Source of the DNA: Alterisphingorhabdus sp038748365 | GTDB taxonomy: Bacteria > Pseudomonadota > Alphaproteobacteria > Sphingomonadales > Sphingomonadaceae | Direction: 5' to 3' | Assembly: GCA_038748365.1 (NCBI GenBank) | Contig: JBCDIZ010000006.1 | Span: 131,292-195,291 of the forward strand | Length of the DNA stretch: 64,000 nt | Shown here: positions 43,049 to 52,370 of the stretch, piece after piece | Numbering within the stretch: the stretch's first letter is position 1 | How the letters are laid out: every line of letters begins with the position of its first letter | Program-made: the position numbers and the translations under genes | Notes under the pieces: generated by a model | Databases searched by the model: none | What the model saw: the letters and a program-made list of their open reading frames with translations, nothing else | What the model was told of the DNA's origin: nothing

Positions 43049-43734
43049 GCCTGATCGCCACCCTAGCCCGGCTGATCGGCAAGGTGATTGCCTGGCTACT
43101 GCTCGCTTGCGGGCTATTCTATACCGCCGCGACTATGGGCGGCCTGATCGGCACCAACCCGCAATGGCGCGAGCCGGAAAGCGGCGTCGAGATCTTCGTC
43201 GAAACCAATGGCGTCCACACCGCGATCATCGTGCCGCGCGTCCATGAGGCGCATGACTGGGCGGACTTCCTGCCGCCTTCAGACCTACCCGATCCATCAC
43301 GGCAAGGCCTATATCTCTCCTTCAGCTGGGGCGAGCGCACCTTTTATCTCGAGACCGAACGCTGGGAGGACGCGAAGCTCGGCCCGTTGCTCGGCGCCGC
43401 CTTTGGCAGCGATGAGACGCTGATGCATGTCTATCATTATCAGCGGATTAGCGACGGCCCCTATAGCCGCAGCGTGATCATATCCGAGGCACAATATGCG
43501 CAGTTGATAGAGCTCCTCAAAGCCAAGTTCGCCTTGGTCGATAGCAAGCAACCCGAGCCGATAGCCGGTTATGGCCAGACCGACCTATTCTACCCGGCGA
43601 AGGGCAGCTATTCCGTGCTCTATAGCTGCAACAACTGGACGAGTGACACGCTATCCAAAATCGGCGTCACGGCGGGGCTATGGACGCCGATAGAAAGCGG
43701 TGTGATGCGTTGGTTTCCGGAAGAAAGTGAGTAG
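43021..43734 (+). CDS. TIGR02117/DUF2459 family protein
   Basis: 237 residues: an N-terminal membrane helix (VIAWLLLACGLFYTAATMGG) followed by an extracytoplasmic domain with FVETNGVHTAIIVPRV, LSFSWGERTFYLETERWEDA and LYSCNNWTSDTLSKIGV. These include H, S, C-N-N-W positions conserved in the DUF2459 family, which looks like an NlpC/P60-type cysteine hydrolase variant, though no activity is established. It overlaps prmA and is convergent with ligA. Confidence 0.85.
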   Translation: MAAQKASGLSLIATLARLIGKVIAWLLLACGLFYTAATMGGLIGTNPQWREPESGVEIFVETNGVHTAIIVPRVHEAHDWADFLPPSDLPDPSRQGLYLSFSWGERTFYLETERWEDAKLGPLLGAAFGSDETLMHVYHYQRISDGPYSRSVIISEAQYAQLIELLKAKFALVDSKQPEPIAGYGQTDLFYPAKGSYSVLYSCNNWTSDTLSKIGVTAGLWTPIESGVMRWFPEESE

Positions 43735-43817
43735 CCAAAGTTCACACTAAGTTCACACCTATGGGACTTAGGGAATGCTGGCTTTGTTGGATAATCTGTC
43801 GGATACATCCAACAGCC

Positions 43818-45974
43818 TCATACAGCCGCCGCAACTATCCCCGCCCAGCCGGCTTCATCGGTCGTTTCTACTCCCAGCTCCTGTGCTTTTTTGAGCTTGG
43901 AGCCCGCACCAGGCCCCGCCACCAGAAGATCGGTCTTTGCCGAGACACTGCCAGCCGCCTTGGCACCCAGACGCTCCGCCTGCGCCTTGGCTTCATCGCG
44001 GCTCATGGTTTCCAGCTTGCCGGTAAAGACGATGGTTTTGCCGGTCCATTCGGTCTGTTGCCGGTCATCGACAAAGTCCGGTGGCGAGACCTCGTTCATC
44101 AGATCGTTCCAAGCGTCCACATTATGCGGCTCATGGAAGAAATCGCCCAAGGCGCGCGCTACTGTTGGGCCAATGCCGTCTATTGCAGTGACTTCAGCTA
44201 TCGCATCCTCGTCACCCGCAGCAATCTTATGACCAATCTCAGATATCGCCGCCATATTTATGAAATTGCGTATCAAATCACGTGATGTCGTCGCGCCAAT
44301 ATGGCGAATACCGAGACCGAAAAGCAGTCGCGCAGCATCGGGAGCGCGCTTGTTTTCCACTGCTGCCAACAGGTTATCCACAGACTTGTCCTGCCAGCCA
44401 TCCTTCGCCAGCAGCGCCTCTTTATGGGTTTTCAGCCGGAAAATATCCGCCGGACTGGCGAGCCAGCCATAGCTGATAAATTCCTCAATGCTCTTCTCGC
44501 CCAGTCCATCAATATCGAGCGCACCGCGCGAAACGAAATGCACCAGCCGCTGAAACCGTTGTGCCGGGCAGATCAGACCACCAGTACAGCGGACATCGAC
44601 CTCGCCTTCCTCGGCCACCGCTTCGGAGCCACATTCCGGGCAGCGATCGGGGAAAGCGAACGCTTCCCGCTCCTCATCGCGGGTGCGATTCTCAACCACC
44701 TGAGGGATCACATCCCCCGCGCGCTGGATCACCACACGGTCACCCGGACGGACGCCGAGCCGTTCTATCTCATCGCGGTTATGCAGTGTGACATTGGAGA
44801 CGACCACGCCGCCGACCGTGACCGGGGTCAGCCGCCCCACCGGTGTCAGCTTGCCGGTACGGCCAACCTGAATATCGATGGCTTCCAATGTCGTCTCGGC
44901 GCGCTCGGCAGGGAATTTATGCGCCAGCGCCCAGCGCGGTGCCTTGGCGACAAAGCCCAGCCGCTGCTGCCAGTCGAGTCGGTCCACTTTATAGACCACA
45001 CCGTCAATATCATAAGGCAATTCAGCGCGTTGTGTCTCAATGCTGCGATAATGCGCGAGCAGTTGCTCCAGCGTTACAAAGCGCTTGAGCAAAGGCGAGA
45101 CCGGCACACCCCAGCTCTGGATGGCCTGTATCACCTGCATCTGGGTTTCGCCGGGAACGGTGCTCGCCTCACCCCAGCCATGGGCCCAGAATTTCAGCGG
45201 ACGCGACGCGGTGACGCTTGGATCTTTCTGGCGCAGAGAGCCGGCAGCTGCATTGCGCGGATTGGCAAAGACCTTCTCGCCCGCCGCTTCCTGCCGCTCG
45301 TTGAGCGCGGTGAAGTCCTCTTTCGCCATATAGATTTCGCCGCGGATTTCGAAGGTGTCGGGGACATCTCCCCTCCCGCCTGCGGGAGGGGTCGGGGGAG
45401 GGCCAGAGATATTCGCATCGGAGGCATTCAGGCCCTCCCCTAGCCCCTCCCGCAAGCGGGAGGGGGACAGAGTCTGCGGAATCTCCGCAATCGTCCGCAC
45501 ATTGGCGGTGACATCCTCGCCCACCAGACCATCGCCGCGGGTTGCCGCCAGCACCAGCTCGCCTTTCTCATAGCGCAACGAGCAGGACAGGCCGTCAATC
45601 TTGTCCTCCGCCGTGACCGCCACTGGCGCATCATCGGCGAGATTGAGATAACGCCGCACTCGCGCGAGCCAGTCGGCGATATCCTCATCGGAGAAGCCAT
45701 TATCGAGACTGTACAAGCGCTTGGCATGGGTGACTTTGGACAGCGGCGACGCCGCCACCGCCGCGCCGACCTGCTTGCTCGGGCTATCATCGCGCACCAG
45801 ATGCGGAAACGCCTCTTCCAGCGCGGTGTTGCGCTTCACCAGCGCATCATATTCGGCGTCGGATATCTCCGGGGAATCCTCAGCATGATAGAGTTTGTTA
45901 TGATGCGCAATCGCCTTGGCCAGCCGCATCAGCTCATTGGCGGCATCGGCTTCGGAGAGAGTAACTATAGTCAT
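43818..45974 (-). CDS. ligA: NAD-dependent DNA ligase with an in-frame repeat insertion
   Basis: 718 residues, order: Ia domain, adenylation domain with Lys125 in TAEDKIDGLSC, OB fold, tetracysteine zinc finger (CPECGSEAV... CTGGLICPAQ), helix-hairpin-helix repeats and C-terminal BRCT (WTGKTIVFTGKLETMSRDEA). It seals nicks in DNA replication and repair. Residues about 169-203, between TIAEIPQT and VPDTFEIRGEIYM, are encoded by a palindromic repeat and are proline/glycine/arginine-rich. Family members go directly from one to the other with a short loop. The ATG overlaps the stop of the upstream orphan gene. Confidence 0.95.
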   Translation of the reverse strand: MTIVTLSEADAANELMRLAKAIAHHNKLYHAEDSPEISDAEYDALVKRNTALEEAFPHLVRDDSPSKQVGAAVAASPLSKVTHAKRLYSLDNGFSDEDIADWLARVRRYLNLADDAPVAVTAEDKIDGLSCSLRYEKGELVLAATRGDGLVGEDVTANVRTIAEIPQTLSPSRLREGLGEGLNASDANISGPPPTPPAGGRGDVPDTFEIRGEIYMAKEDFTALNERQEAAGEKVFANPRNAAAGSLRQKDPSVTASRPLKFWAHGWGEASTVPGETQMQVIQAIQSWGVPVSPLLKRFVTLEQLLAHYRSIETQRAELPYDIDGVVYKVDRLDWQQRLGFVAKAPRWALAHKFPAERAETTLEAIDIQVGRTGKLTPVGRLTPVTVGGVVVSNVTLHNRDEIERLGVRPGDRVVIQRAGDVIPQVVENRTRDEEREAFAFPDRCPECGSEAVAEEGEVDVRCTGGLICPAQRFQRLVHFVSRGALDIDGLGEKSIEEFISYGWLASPADIFRLKTHKEALLAKDGWQDKSVDNLLAAVENKRAPDAARLLFGLGIRHIGATTSRDLIRNFINMAAISEIGHKIAAGDEDAIAEVTAIDGIGPTVARALGDFFHEPHNVDAWNDLMNEVSPPDFVDDRQQTEWTGKTIVFTGKLETMSRDEAKAQAERLGAKAAGSVSAKTDLLVAGPGAGSKLKKAQELGVETTDEAGWAGIVAAAV
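45368..45467. repeat. Palindromic repeat element inside ligA
   Basis: About 100 bp. Two hairpins, CCCTCCCGCCTGCGGGAGGG (45371-45390) and CCCTCCCGCAAGCGGGAGGG (45445-45464), flank GGGGGAGGGCC / GGCCCTCCCC arms, so the whole unit is also a larger imperfect inverted repeat with a 25-base centre. It contributes about 34 codons in frame. Confidence 0.88.
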
Positions 45975-46630
45975 CGGGTAGATGCTTTGTCACGCTGAGC
46001 GAGAATTCCAGCCTCGCTAATGGGTGTTGATGGCATTTCCCGAAAATCAAAGACACCTCGCTTTTCATCCGGGTCGTATCCTGCTCGGGTAATCGCTGCA
46101 AAGATGCGAGCTTCAACCCAATCTGCAGCCTCTTTAAGTAGTTCGAGAGAGTCTTGGCCCTCGAACGGTCCGCTTCTCATTGGAAGACTTATCGTGGCGT
46201 TGTCGTGTCCCAATGCTAGAGCTAGGATTGACGGCGGTGATTGAACTGTTCCATCGGGTTTCATCCAAACTTCATATGCTGTCCATTTGTACTCATGCAT
46301 GATATTGTTTCGTTCAGCACGAAGAAAATGCCAATATATCTTATGGTCTTGATCATTCTTTTTGATCTGGTCCCATTCACTACAAAGCTCATGACGAATA
46401 GCTTCATTTAGGCACGAGCGCGAATCCACGCGAAAAAGCTCTACAGCAGTTCTAAGTGTCGCGCAGGTTCCCGACCAGACCACTTTCCATCTGGATAAGA
46501 CAAGTTTGTTGTCTTCTAAAATGCTCTCTAAATGCATAGTACCAGCACGACCATCGCTTAGAGCTCGGTATGAAGACAGCATGTACTTAATCGGAACGAA
46601 GTTATTTGCATATCGACTTGATATTGTCAT
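45971..46630 (-). CDS. Orphan protein with R-x4-H (HEPN-like) motif
   Basis: 219 residues, AT-richer than both neighbours. I do not recognise the family. The segment YWHFLRAERNNIMHEYKW contains R107-N-N-I-M-H112, which fits the R-x4-6-H catalytic signature of HEPN ribonucleases, with a polar residue after the arginine as usual. Secondary structure around it looks helical. Its ATG overlaps the recN stop (TGATG) and its stop overlaps the ligA ATG (ATGA), so it is inserted between two DNA-repair genes with translational coupling on both sides. RNase activity is inference. Confidence 0.6.
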   Translation of the reverse strand: MTISSRYANNFVPIKYMLSSYRALSDGRAGTMHLESILEDNKLVLSRWKVVWSGTCATLRTAVELFRVDSRSCLNEAIRHELCSEWDQIKKNDQDHKIYWHFLRAERNNIMHEYKWTAYEVWMKPDGTVQSPPSILALALGHDNATISLPMRSGPFEGQDSLELLKEAADWVEARIFAAITRAGYDPDEKRGVFDFREMPSTPISEAGILAQRDKASTR

Positions 46631-48300
46631 CACACCCGCTCCAATAACCGATCCGCCTGTGCCCTCGCCTCTTGCGTCACCTCTTCACCCGACAGCATCC
46701 GCGCAATCTCTTCCTGCCGGGTCGCCGCATCCAGCGCCTGGACGTTGGTGCGCGCCACGGTGCCATCCGACGATTTGCTGATCAGCAGGTGATGATCGCC
46801 CTTCGCGGCGACTTGGGGGCTGTGGGTCACGACCAGCAATTGCGTCTGGCGCGACAGACGGGACAGGCGCTCGCCAATGGCCGAAGCCACCGCCCCGCCG
46901 ACGCCGCGGTCTATTTCGTCGAAGATCATTGTCGCCGCGCCGCCCTGCTCGGCCAGCGCCACTTTCAGTGCGAGAATGAAACGTGACAATTCGCCGCCGC
47001 TGGCGATTTTCATCAGCGGCGCGAAATCGCTGCCGGGATTGGTCGATATCAGAAACTCGACCGCGCTGATACCATTGGGGCCCCAGCGTTCTTCAGGCAA
47101 TTCGCTGATCGCGGTTTGGAAACGCGCAGCGTCCAGTTTCAAAGGTTTAAGCTCATTGGCTACGGTGCTGTCGAGGCTTTCACCCGCCGTGATCCGCGCC
47201 TGATGCAGCGCTTTAGCTGCCGCAATATAGGCTTCACGCGCTTTAGCGCACTCCGCCTCCAGCGCCGCCAGATTACCGCTGCCACTTTCCAGCGCCGCCC
47301 ATTGCGCTTCCATCTTTTGCATTAGCGCGGGCAGATCATCGCCGGCAACATCATGCTTGCGCGCCAGTGCCCTGAGTGCAAACAGCCGGGTTTCGATATC
47401 GTCGAGCCGCTCCGGATCGAACAACAGTGCATCCTGTGCTACGGCCAGTTTTTCCTCACCCTCCACCGCTTCGATCAACGCCCGATCCAGCGCCGACAGT
47501 GCCTCGGCCAGCATTTCATGATCCGGCGCAATGCGGTCGAGCTTGCGGGTCAGGCTGCGCAGTGCCGCCAAGGGGCTATCCGAGCCTTCCAGCATCGCGG
47601 TGATTTCGGACAGGCTTTCCGAGAGCTTTTCACCCTTTTGCATTGTCGCGCGTTCTAGCGCCAGCGCCTCTTCCTCACCTGCTTCAGGTGCAAATTGGTG
47701 CAGTTCTTCGAGGCTATGTTGCAGAAAATCGCGGTCGCGCTCGGCTTCGGCCATCTCGGCACGCGCCTGTTCCAGCGCTGCCTCTGCCTTACGCCAATCG
47801 GCATAGGCCGCCGCCACTGATGCGATATCGGCCTTGGCAAAGCTGTCGAGCAACTGCCTGTGCCCCGCCGGATTGATCAGGCCGCGATCATCATGCTGAC
47901 CATGGATTTCCACCAGATGCGTAGCCACTTCGCGCAGCAGCGCCGCCGACACCGGCTGGTCATTGATATGCGCGCGGCTGCCGCCATCGGCCTTGACCTG
48001 ACGGCGGATTATCAGCGGTTCACCCGTTTCAATCTCGATATCATTATCGGCCAGCAGATCGGCCAGCGAGCCTTTGTCGAGCGCAACCTCAAAACCTGCC
48101 GTTACTCGCGCCTTTTCCGACCCGGCACGCACCAGCCCGCTATCCGCGCGCGCGCCCAGCACCAGCCCTAATGCGTCCAGCAATATCGATTTGCCCGCGC
48201 CCGTCTCCCCGGTCAGGACACCTAGACCGGATGCGAAATTGAGTTCCAGTGCCTCGATAATCACCAGATCGCGGATTGACAGACTTGCCAGCATGGCCAT
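46630..48300 (-). CDS. recN: DNA repair protein RecN
   Basis: 556-residue SMC-like ATPase for double-strand break repair. Walker A is in GVLTGETGAGKSILLDALGLV (about 28-48), the first coiled coil spans about 150-240, and the C-terminal half holds the ABC-type signature SGGELSRFILALK and Walker B TMIFDEIDRGVGGAVA. It starts with LASLSIRDLVIIEALEL as the family does. It lies downstream of bamD and upstream of an orphan and ligA on the same strand. Confidence 0.96.
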   Translation of the reverse strand: MAMLASLSIRDLVIIEALELNFASGLGVLTGETGAGKSILLDALGLVLGARADSGLVRAGSEKARVTAGFEVALDKGSLADLLADNDIEIETGEPLIIRRQVKADGGSRAHINDQPVSAALLREVATHLVEIHGQHDDRGLINPAGHRQLLDSFAKADIASVAAAYADWRKAEAALEQARAEMAEAERDRDFLQHSLEELHQFAPEAGEEEALALERATMQKGEKLSESLSEITAMLEGSDSPLAALRSLTRKLDRIAPDHEMLAEALSALDRALIEAVEGEEKLAVAQDALLFDPERLDDIETRLFALRALARKHDVAGDDLPALMQKMEAQWAALESGSGNLAALEAECAKAREAYIAAAKALHQARITAGESLDSTVANELKPLKLDAARFQTAISELPEERWGPNGISAVEFLISTNPGSDFAPLMKIASGGELSRFILALKVALAEQGGAATMIFDEIDRGVGGAVASAIGERLSRLSRQTQLLVVTHSPQVAAKGDHHLLISKSSDGTVARTNVQALDAATRQEEIARMLSGEEVTQEARAQADRLLERV

Positions 48301-48359
48301 GCTTTAGCGCGTCAGGCGCCACTTGCTAAGGAGAAATATCGCCGCGCTTGTGAACCGCC

Positions 48360-49148
48360 TCAGGACTTGTCTTTGATCCCGTCGCCGTGCTTTTCGATCA
48401 TTTTAAAGGCTTTTTCATACCATTTGGAGCCGGGATAATTGGCGCCCAGAACGGCAGCAGACTTCTTGGCTTCACCTGGAATGCCCAGCGCATAATAGCT
48501 TTCGGTCAGGCGATAGAGCGCCTCGGGCGTGTGGCTGGTGGTCTGATATTTATCGATCACCGTCTGGAACCGCAGTGTCGCCGCCAGCCAGCGCGAGTCG
48601 CGCTGATAGAAGCGGCCGATTTCCATTTCCTTGCCGGCCAGATGGTCATTCACCAGATCAATCTTGAGCACCGCATCGGCAGCATATTTGCTTTCCGGAT
48701 AGCGCCGGATCACCTCGCCGAGAGACGCCAGCGCCAGTTCGGTGATACGCTGGTCGCGGGTGACATCGCTGATCTGCTCATAATAGCTCATCGCGATGAG
48801 ATAATAGGCGTAAGGGGCATCCTTATTACCCGGATGGATCGACAGGAAGCTCTGCGAGGACTGGATCGCCTTGTTGTAATCCTGCGCCAGATAATAGCCA
48901 TAGGCGCCCATCAGCTTGGCGCGGCGTGCCCATGGCGAGTAGGGATGCTGGCGTTCCACCTCGTCAAACAAGGCAGCCGAAAGCTGATACTGGTTACTGT
49001 CCATTCGGGTTTTGGCGGCGAGGTACAGCGTGTTCACATCACGCGCGACATAGCTGGTATCGACATCGCGGCCACCGCCACCACCGCCACAGGCAGACAA
49101 TACCGATAACAGAGCGACCGGGGTGAGTAATTTCAGCGTCTTGTTCAT
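48360..49148 (-). CDS. bamD: Outer membrane protein assembly factor BamD
   Basis: 262-residue lipoprotein of the BAM complex that inserts beta-barrels into the outer membrane. The lipobox is in PVALLSVLSACGGGG (Cys20) and is followed by an unusual run of six glycines. Five TPR-like repeats follow (AARTRMDS-like NQYQLSAALFDEVERQHPYS, YYLAQDYNKAIQSSQSFLSI and so on). The recN gene is next downstream, an arrangement common in alphaproteobacteria. Confidence 0.94.
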   Translation of the reverse strand: MNKTLKLLTPVALLSVLSACGGGGGGRDVDTSYVARDVNTLYLAAKTRMDSNQYQLSAALFDEVERQHPYSPWARRAKLMGAYGYYLAQDYNKAIQSSQSFLSIHPGNKDAPYAYYLIAMSYYEQISDVTRDQRITELALASLGEVIRRYPESKYAADAVLKIDLVNDHLAGKEMEIGRFYQRDSRWLAATLRFQTVIDKYQTTSHTPEALYRLTESYYALGIPGEAKKSAAVLGANYPGSKWYEKAFKMIEKHGDGIKDKS

Positions 49149-49287
49149 GCCCGTGCCTTATCCCTTCATTGCCGTGTCGCCAAGATATTTTGCATATCTG
49201 TCGACGCATTGGTGGCATTGTTAGCGTTTTCTATCCCATGGCAGCTAAACCTTGGCTGAATTTCCATTGCACCATCGCAACGGCGGA

Positions 49288-50028
49288 TCACTCAGCCGGG
49301 TTCACCAGAAACACAACATAGCCCTGAAAATCAGGATCATCGCGCAGCGTATCAGGCTCCTGCCATTCGCCATGCTGCACCAGACCGATATGATAGGGCA
49401 TATCGAGCCGGGCAAGCCGATCAAGATAAGCCTCATAGCCGGTGATGGTGGCGCGCCCCTGATAGGTCTGGATGACGATATCGTCGACAACCTCGCCCAA
49501 GGCCGCCAGCGCCTCCGGATCACCCTGTGCGCTCCAGTCCATCAGGCCGGTAATGCCCAGCTTCACATTGTCGGGCAGACGCTGGCGCAGATCGGCGAGA
49601 AAGCGCGCATAGTCTTCTAGCCCGTCAGTCGCCGCGTCAAAGTCGATCTGCAAGCCAACCAGCAGGTTCTGACGCGCCCAGAGGTTGAGCCGTTGCTCTA
49701 GCTGTTTGTGCGTTGCTTCGCTCCATGCCAGCGTCTCGACGCGTATGACCATCCAGATATCGGCATCACGGATCGCCGGAACCGCCGGGCGCAACGGGGT
49801 TAGTGCGCTGCTTCCACGACGCAACTCGCTGTCGAGAATATAGACGGTCTCGGCCTGATCGAGCACTGGTTGTGGCTTTACCCCGGCCCAAAGCCAAAAG
49901 GCTTTATGGTCCTTGGCATTGACGATATTGGCCGGCGCTGGCGCGTCACTCTGTGAAGCATTCTCGCAGGACATCAGCAAGATGCTGCTGGTCATAACCA
50001 GAAGCAACAGCCTAAACGCGCGCAGCAT
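49288..50028 (-). CDS. DUF3142 lipoprotein
   Basis: 246 residues with a lipoprotein signal (LLLLVMTSSILLMSC, Cys about 21). The body is a TIM-barrel-like DUF3142 domain: HKAFWLWAGVKPQPVLDQAE, VGLQIDFDAATDGLEDYARF, LGITGLMDWSA and IVIQTYQGR, with acidic residues at positions typical of glycoside hydrolase-like barrels. No activity is known. The ATG overlaps the stop of the upstream TPR gene, so the two probably work together in the envelope. Confidence 0.8.
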   Translation of the reverse strand: MLRAFRLLLLVMTSSILLMSCENASQSDAPAPANIVNAKDHKAFWLWAGVKPQPVLDQAETVYILDSELRRGSSALTPLRPAVPAIRDADIWMVIRVETLAWSEATHKQLEQRLNLWARQNLLVGLQIDFDAATDGLEDYARFLADLRQRLPDNVKLGITGLMDWSAQGDPEALAALGEVVDDIVIQTYQGRATITGYEAYLDRLARLDMPYHIGLVQHGEWQEPDTLRDDPDFQGYVVFLVNPAE

Positions 50029-52232
50029 CACCAATAATATTTCAGGTCTTTGGCCCATTGGCTTTGCGGGTAACGTCGTTTCAGCTCCTGAAACCAGGCT
50101 TTGCGCTGGCTTTCGGGAACGGCCTTACCGCCGCAACTGTTGCTCCCGGTTGGCGCATAGCAACGCACAGCGCGATACAGCGCATAGCTGCGCCATTGCG
50201 CCGGAGCGGAACGGTCGGCGATAATATCCTGATAAATCACCTGCCGTCCTTTAACTTCCCCCGGAAACTGATCCGGTGACTGACCCAGCATGGGATAGGC
50301 GGGTGCATCCTTATATGCGCTCCAGCGATTTGGTCCGCGCAGCGAGAAATTATCAAACCCGTTACGCCGGAAGAAATCACCAAGACAGAGCCGCGCACGA
50401 TAGTCGCGGGGTTTACTGGCCAGTGTCTGGGCAATTTGTTGTAGCTGCGGGCATTGGATATTCTCCGAAGCACGACCACGGGTGAACAAACCGACAGGCG
50501 TATCATCGCGATAGCTGATGCCCCATAAATTATAGGCCTCATTATTGGCATCATGGCTCACGAGCGACACATCGCGGGCAAAAGCAGCATGATAGCCCCG
50601 GCTGAGCTGCTTATAGAGCAAGGTGAACAAGGCCAAATCGCGCTCATCTTGCGGCCGGGCACCATTACCAGCCATCGCACGGAGTGTATCGGGATCAGCC
50701 ACCGTGCTCAACAGCCGCTTGCGGATCAACGGCCTGGTAATTGGCGAGTCCGCCGCAAATATCTGATCCAACTGGCCATTGCGTTCATAAAAGCTGGCCA
50801 GACCCAGCTCAACTGCAGCACGCTGATAGCGGGCCTTGCTACCGCCCAGCATATCGCGCCAGAAGCCGCCCTCATTACCATCTTCAAGCATAGCCAGTGC
50901 CTGACCGCGCAAGGCCTGACGCGAGAACTCCAGATAGGAAAAATCCTGCTGCCGCGACGCATCCGGGATAAGCGCCAGCACCGAGCGATAGTCTTTCGCG
51001 ACATAGAAATCATAATTGGCGAGGACGAACTCATAAAGCGGCCTTGCCCCGCCAAAACGCTCGCCTTGGCTGGTGATCGCTGAGCGCTGCAGCGTCTTGT
51101 CATCATCAAGATGGCGATAACGCATCACATGCAGCAGATGCGTCGCCAGCAATAAGGGCGAATAACCATTACCTCCCGGTGCCTCGACCTTGTACCGCGC
51201 CAGTGACAACAGCTTATTATCGGTCTCTTCGATAATGTCGATACGCTGTGCCAGTGTAGGCATGGTCAAAACCGCTTCCCCATAGATATTGGCCAATCGA
51301 CCAAAATCACCGGACAGCCAGAAACCACGACGGATCAGACCCTTGGCCGATGCGGCGTATCGCCCTTGCGGATAGTCTTTGAGGTAAGCATCAAATGCCT
51401 GCACTGCGGCGATAGCAGCATAACCATCGGCTTTATCAGCGTCATAATAGCCCCATTTATCCATCGCCTGTGCCTGTGCACCGTTCAGCGGAACGCGCCC
51501 CAGCATATAGCGCGAAACCTCGCGCACCCATGGGTCTTTGGCAGATGCCAGCTTTGAAAAGGTCTGCTGCGCTTGGTCGAAGTTCTCGCCATAAAAGGCT
51601 TCAGCCCCCTCAAGATAGGAAAGATATTCCTGTGCCCTGCGTCCGGAAACTTTGGCTTTAAGCGGCTCAAATGCTGCGGCGGGGGTCTCGCTATCATCAC
51701 TCCAGCGTGAGCGACTATACCCTGATTTTAATTCGCACAGCGCGTATAGAGACAACCGCGCCTCTGAGAGCGTCGCGCGGTCTGCCTTGCTGACATTCTT
51801 CGCCTGATCCAGCGCTGCCTGAAAATCTGCGGTACCGCCAACAAAACTGACGCAACGGCTGCCCCAAAAGGGGTTATCAGGCTGTGGTGTAGCGTCCTGC
51901 GCCAGGCGCGTAATCTGTCGCCAGTTGAAATAGACCTCGCCAAATTGTGGGTCCCAGGGATTTTCCGGATAGCTGCTCCGATCATCATCCGCGATCTTGC
52001 GATCAGATACCAACAGAAACAGATTAACCCGGCTATCATTGCCCGGCGCAATCACCGCACTATTGGCGCATATCCTATCGCGATTTGCGAGGCTCCAGTC
52101 AGGATAGCAAGTCGAGTCTGCACTGGCCTTGGCGGGTTGGTGGACCGCCTCAACACCCAGCCCCACTGCAAGAGTTGCAATAGTCAAAACAGCCGAAGCC
52201 AAGACCGTACTTTTGCGAAATAGCGAATGCAT
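50028..52232 (-). CDS. Large periplasmic TPR-like protein, unknown
   Basis: 734 residues. A Sec signal (VLASAVLTIATLAVGLGVEA) is followed by cysteine-containing N-terminal sequence and many helical, TPR-like repeats, for example AEAFYGENFDQAQQTFSKLA and AVQAFDAYLKDYPQGRYAAS. It is translationally coupled to the DUF3142 lipoprotein. I do not recognise a named family. A role in an envelope complex is inferred from the pairing and architecture. The chosen ATG follows GGGGGTAG; an upstream in-frame ATG would put sequence before the signal. Confidence 0.75.
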   Translation of the reverse strand: MHSLFRKSTVLASAVLTIATLAVGLGVEAVHQPAKASADSTCYPDWSLANRDRICANSAVIAPGNDSRVNLFLLVSDRKIADDDRSSYPENPWDPQFGEVYFNWRQITRLAQDATPQPDNPFWGSRCVSFVGGTADFQAALDQAKNVSKADRATLSEARLSLYALCELKSGYSRSRWSDDSETPAAAFEPLKAKVSGRRAQEYLSYLEGAEAFYGENFDQAQQTFSKLASAKDPWVREVSRYMLGRVPLNGAQAQAMDKWGYYDADKADGYAAIAAVQAFDAYLKDYPQGRYAASAKGLIRRGFWLSGDFGRLANIYGEAVLTMPTLAQRIDIIEETDNKLLSLARYKVEAPGGNGYSPLLLATHLLHVMRYRHLDDDKTLQRSAITSQGERFGGARPLYEFVLANYDFYVAKDYRSVLALIPDASRQQDFSYLEFSRQALRGQALAMLEDGNEGGFWRDMLGGSKARYQRAAVELGLASFYERNGQLDQIFAADSPITRPLIRKRLLSTVADPDTLRAMAGNGARPQDERDLALFTLLYKQLSRGYHAAFARDVSLVSHDANNEAYNLWGISYRDDTPVGLFTRGRASENIQCPQLQQIAQTLASKPRDYRARLCLGDFFRRNGFDNFSLRGPNRWSAYKDAPAYPMLGQSPDQFPGEVKGRQVIYQDIIADRSAPAQWRSYALYRAVRCYAPTGSNSCGGKAVPESQRKAWFQELKRRYPQSQWAKDLKYYW

Positions 52233-52315
52233 AATACTACCCCCTGCCAATGGGCATAGTGTCGCAAAACCGGCATGAGTCAAAGCTGAATATGTTTCGG
52301 CATCGCACCAAACGA

Positions 52316-52346
52316 AAAAGGCCGCCGGATTGCTCCGACGGCCTTT
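52316..52346 (-). terminator. Rho-independent terminator of pnp
   Basis: On the minus strand, AGGCCGTCGGA-GCAA-TCCGGCGGCCT forms a strong stem (one mismatch) followed by TTTTT. Confidence 0.88.
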
Positions 52347-52370
52347 CGCATATTCACAGTGGCTTGAGGA

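Noticed and set aside
44301..45443. 380-codon plus-strand ORF opposite ligA
   Set aside because: Antisense shadow; it also runs through the palindromic repeat.
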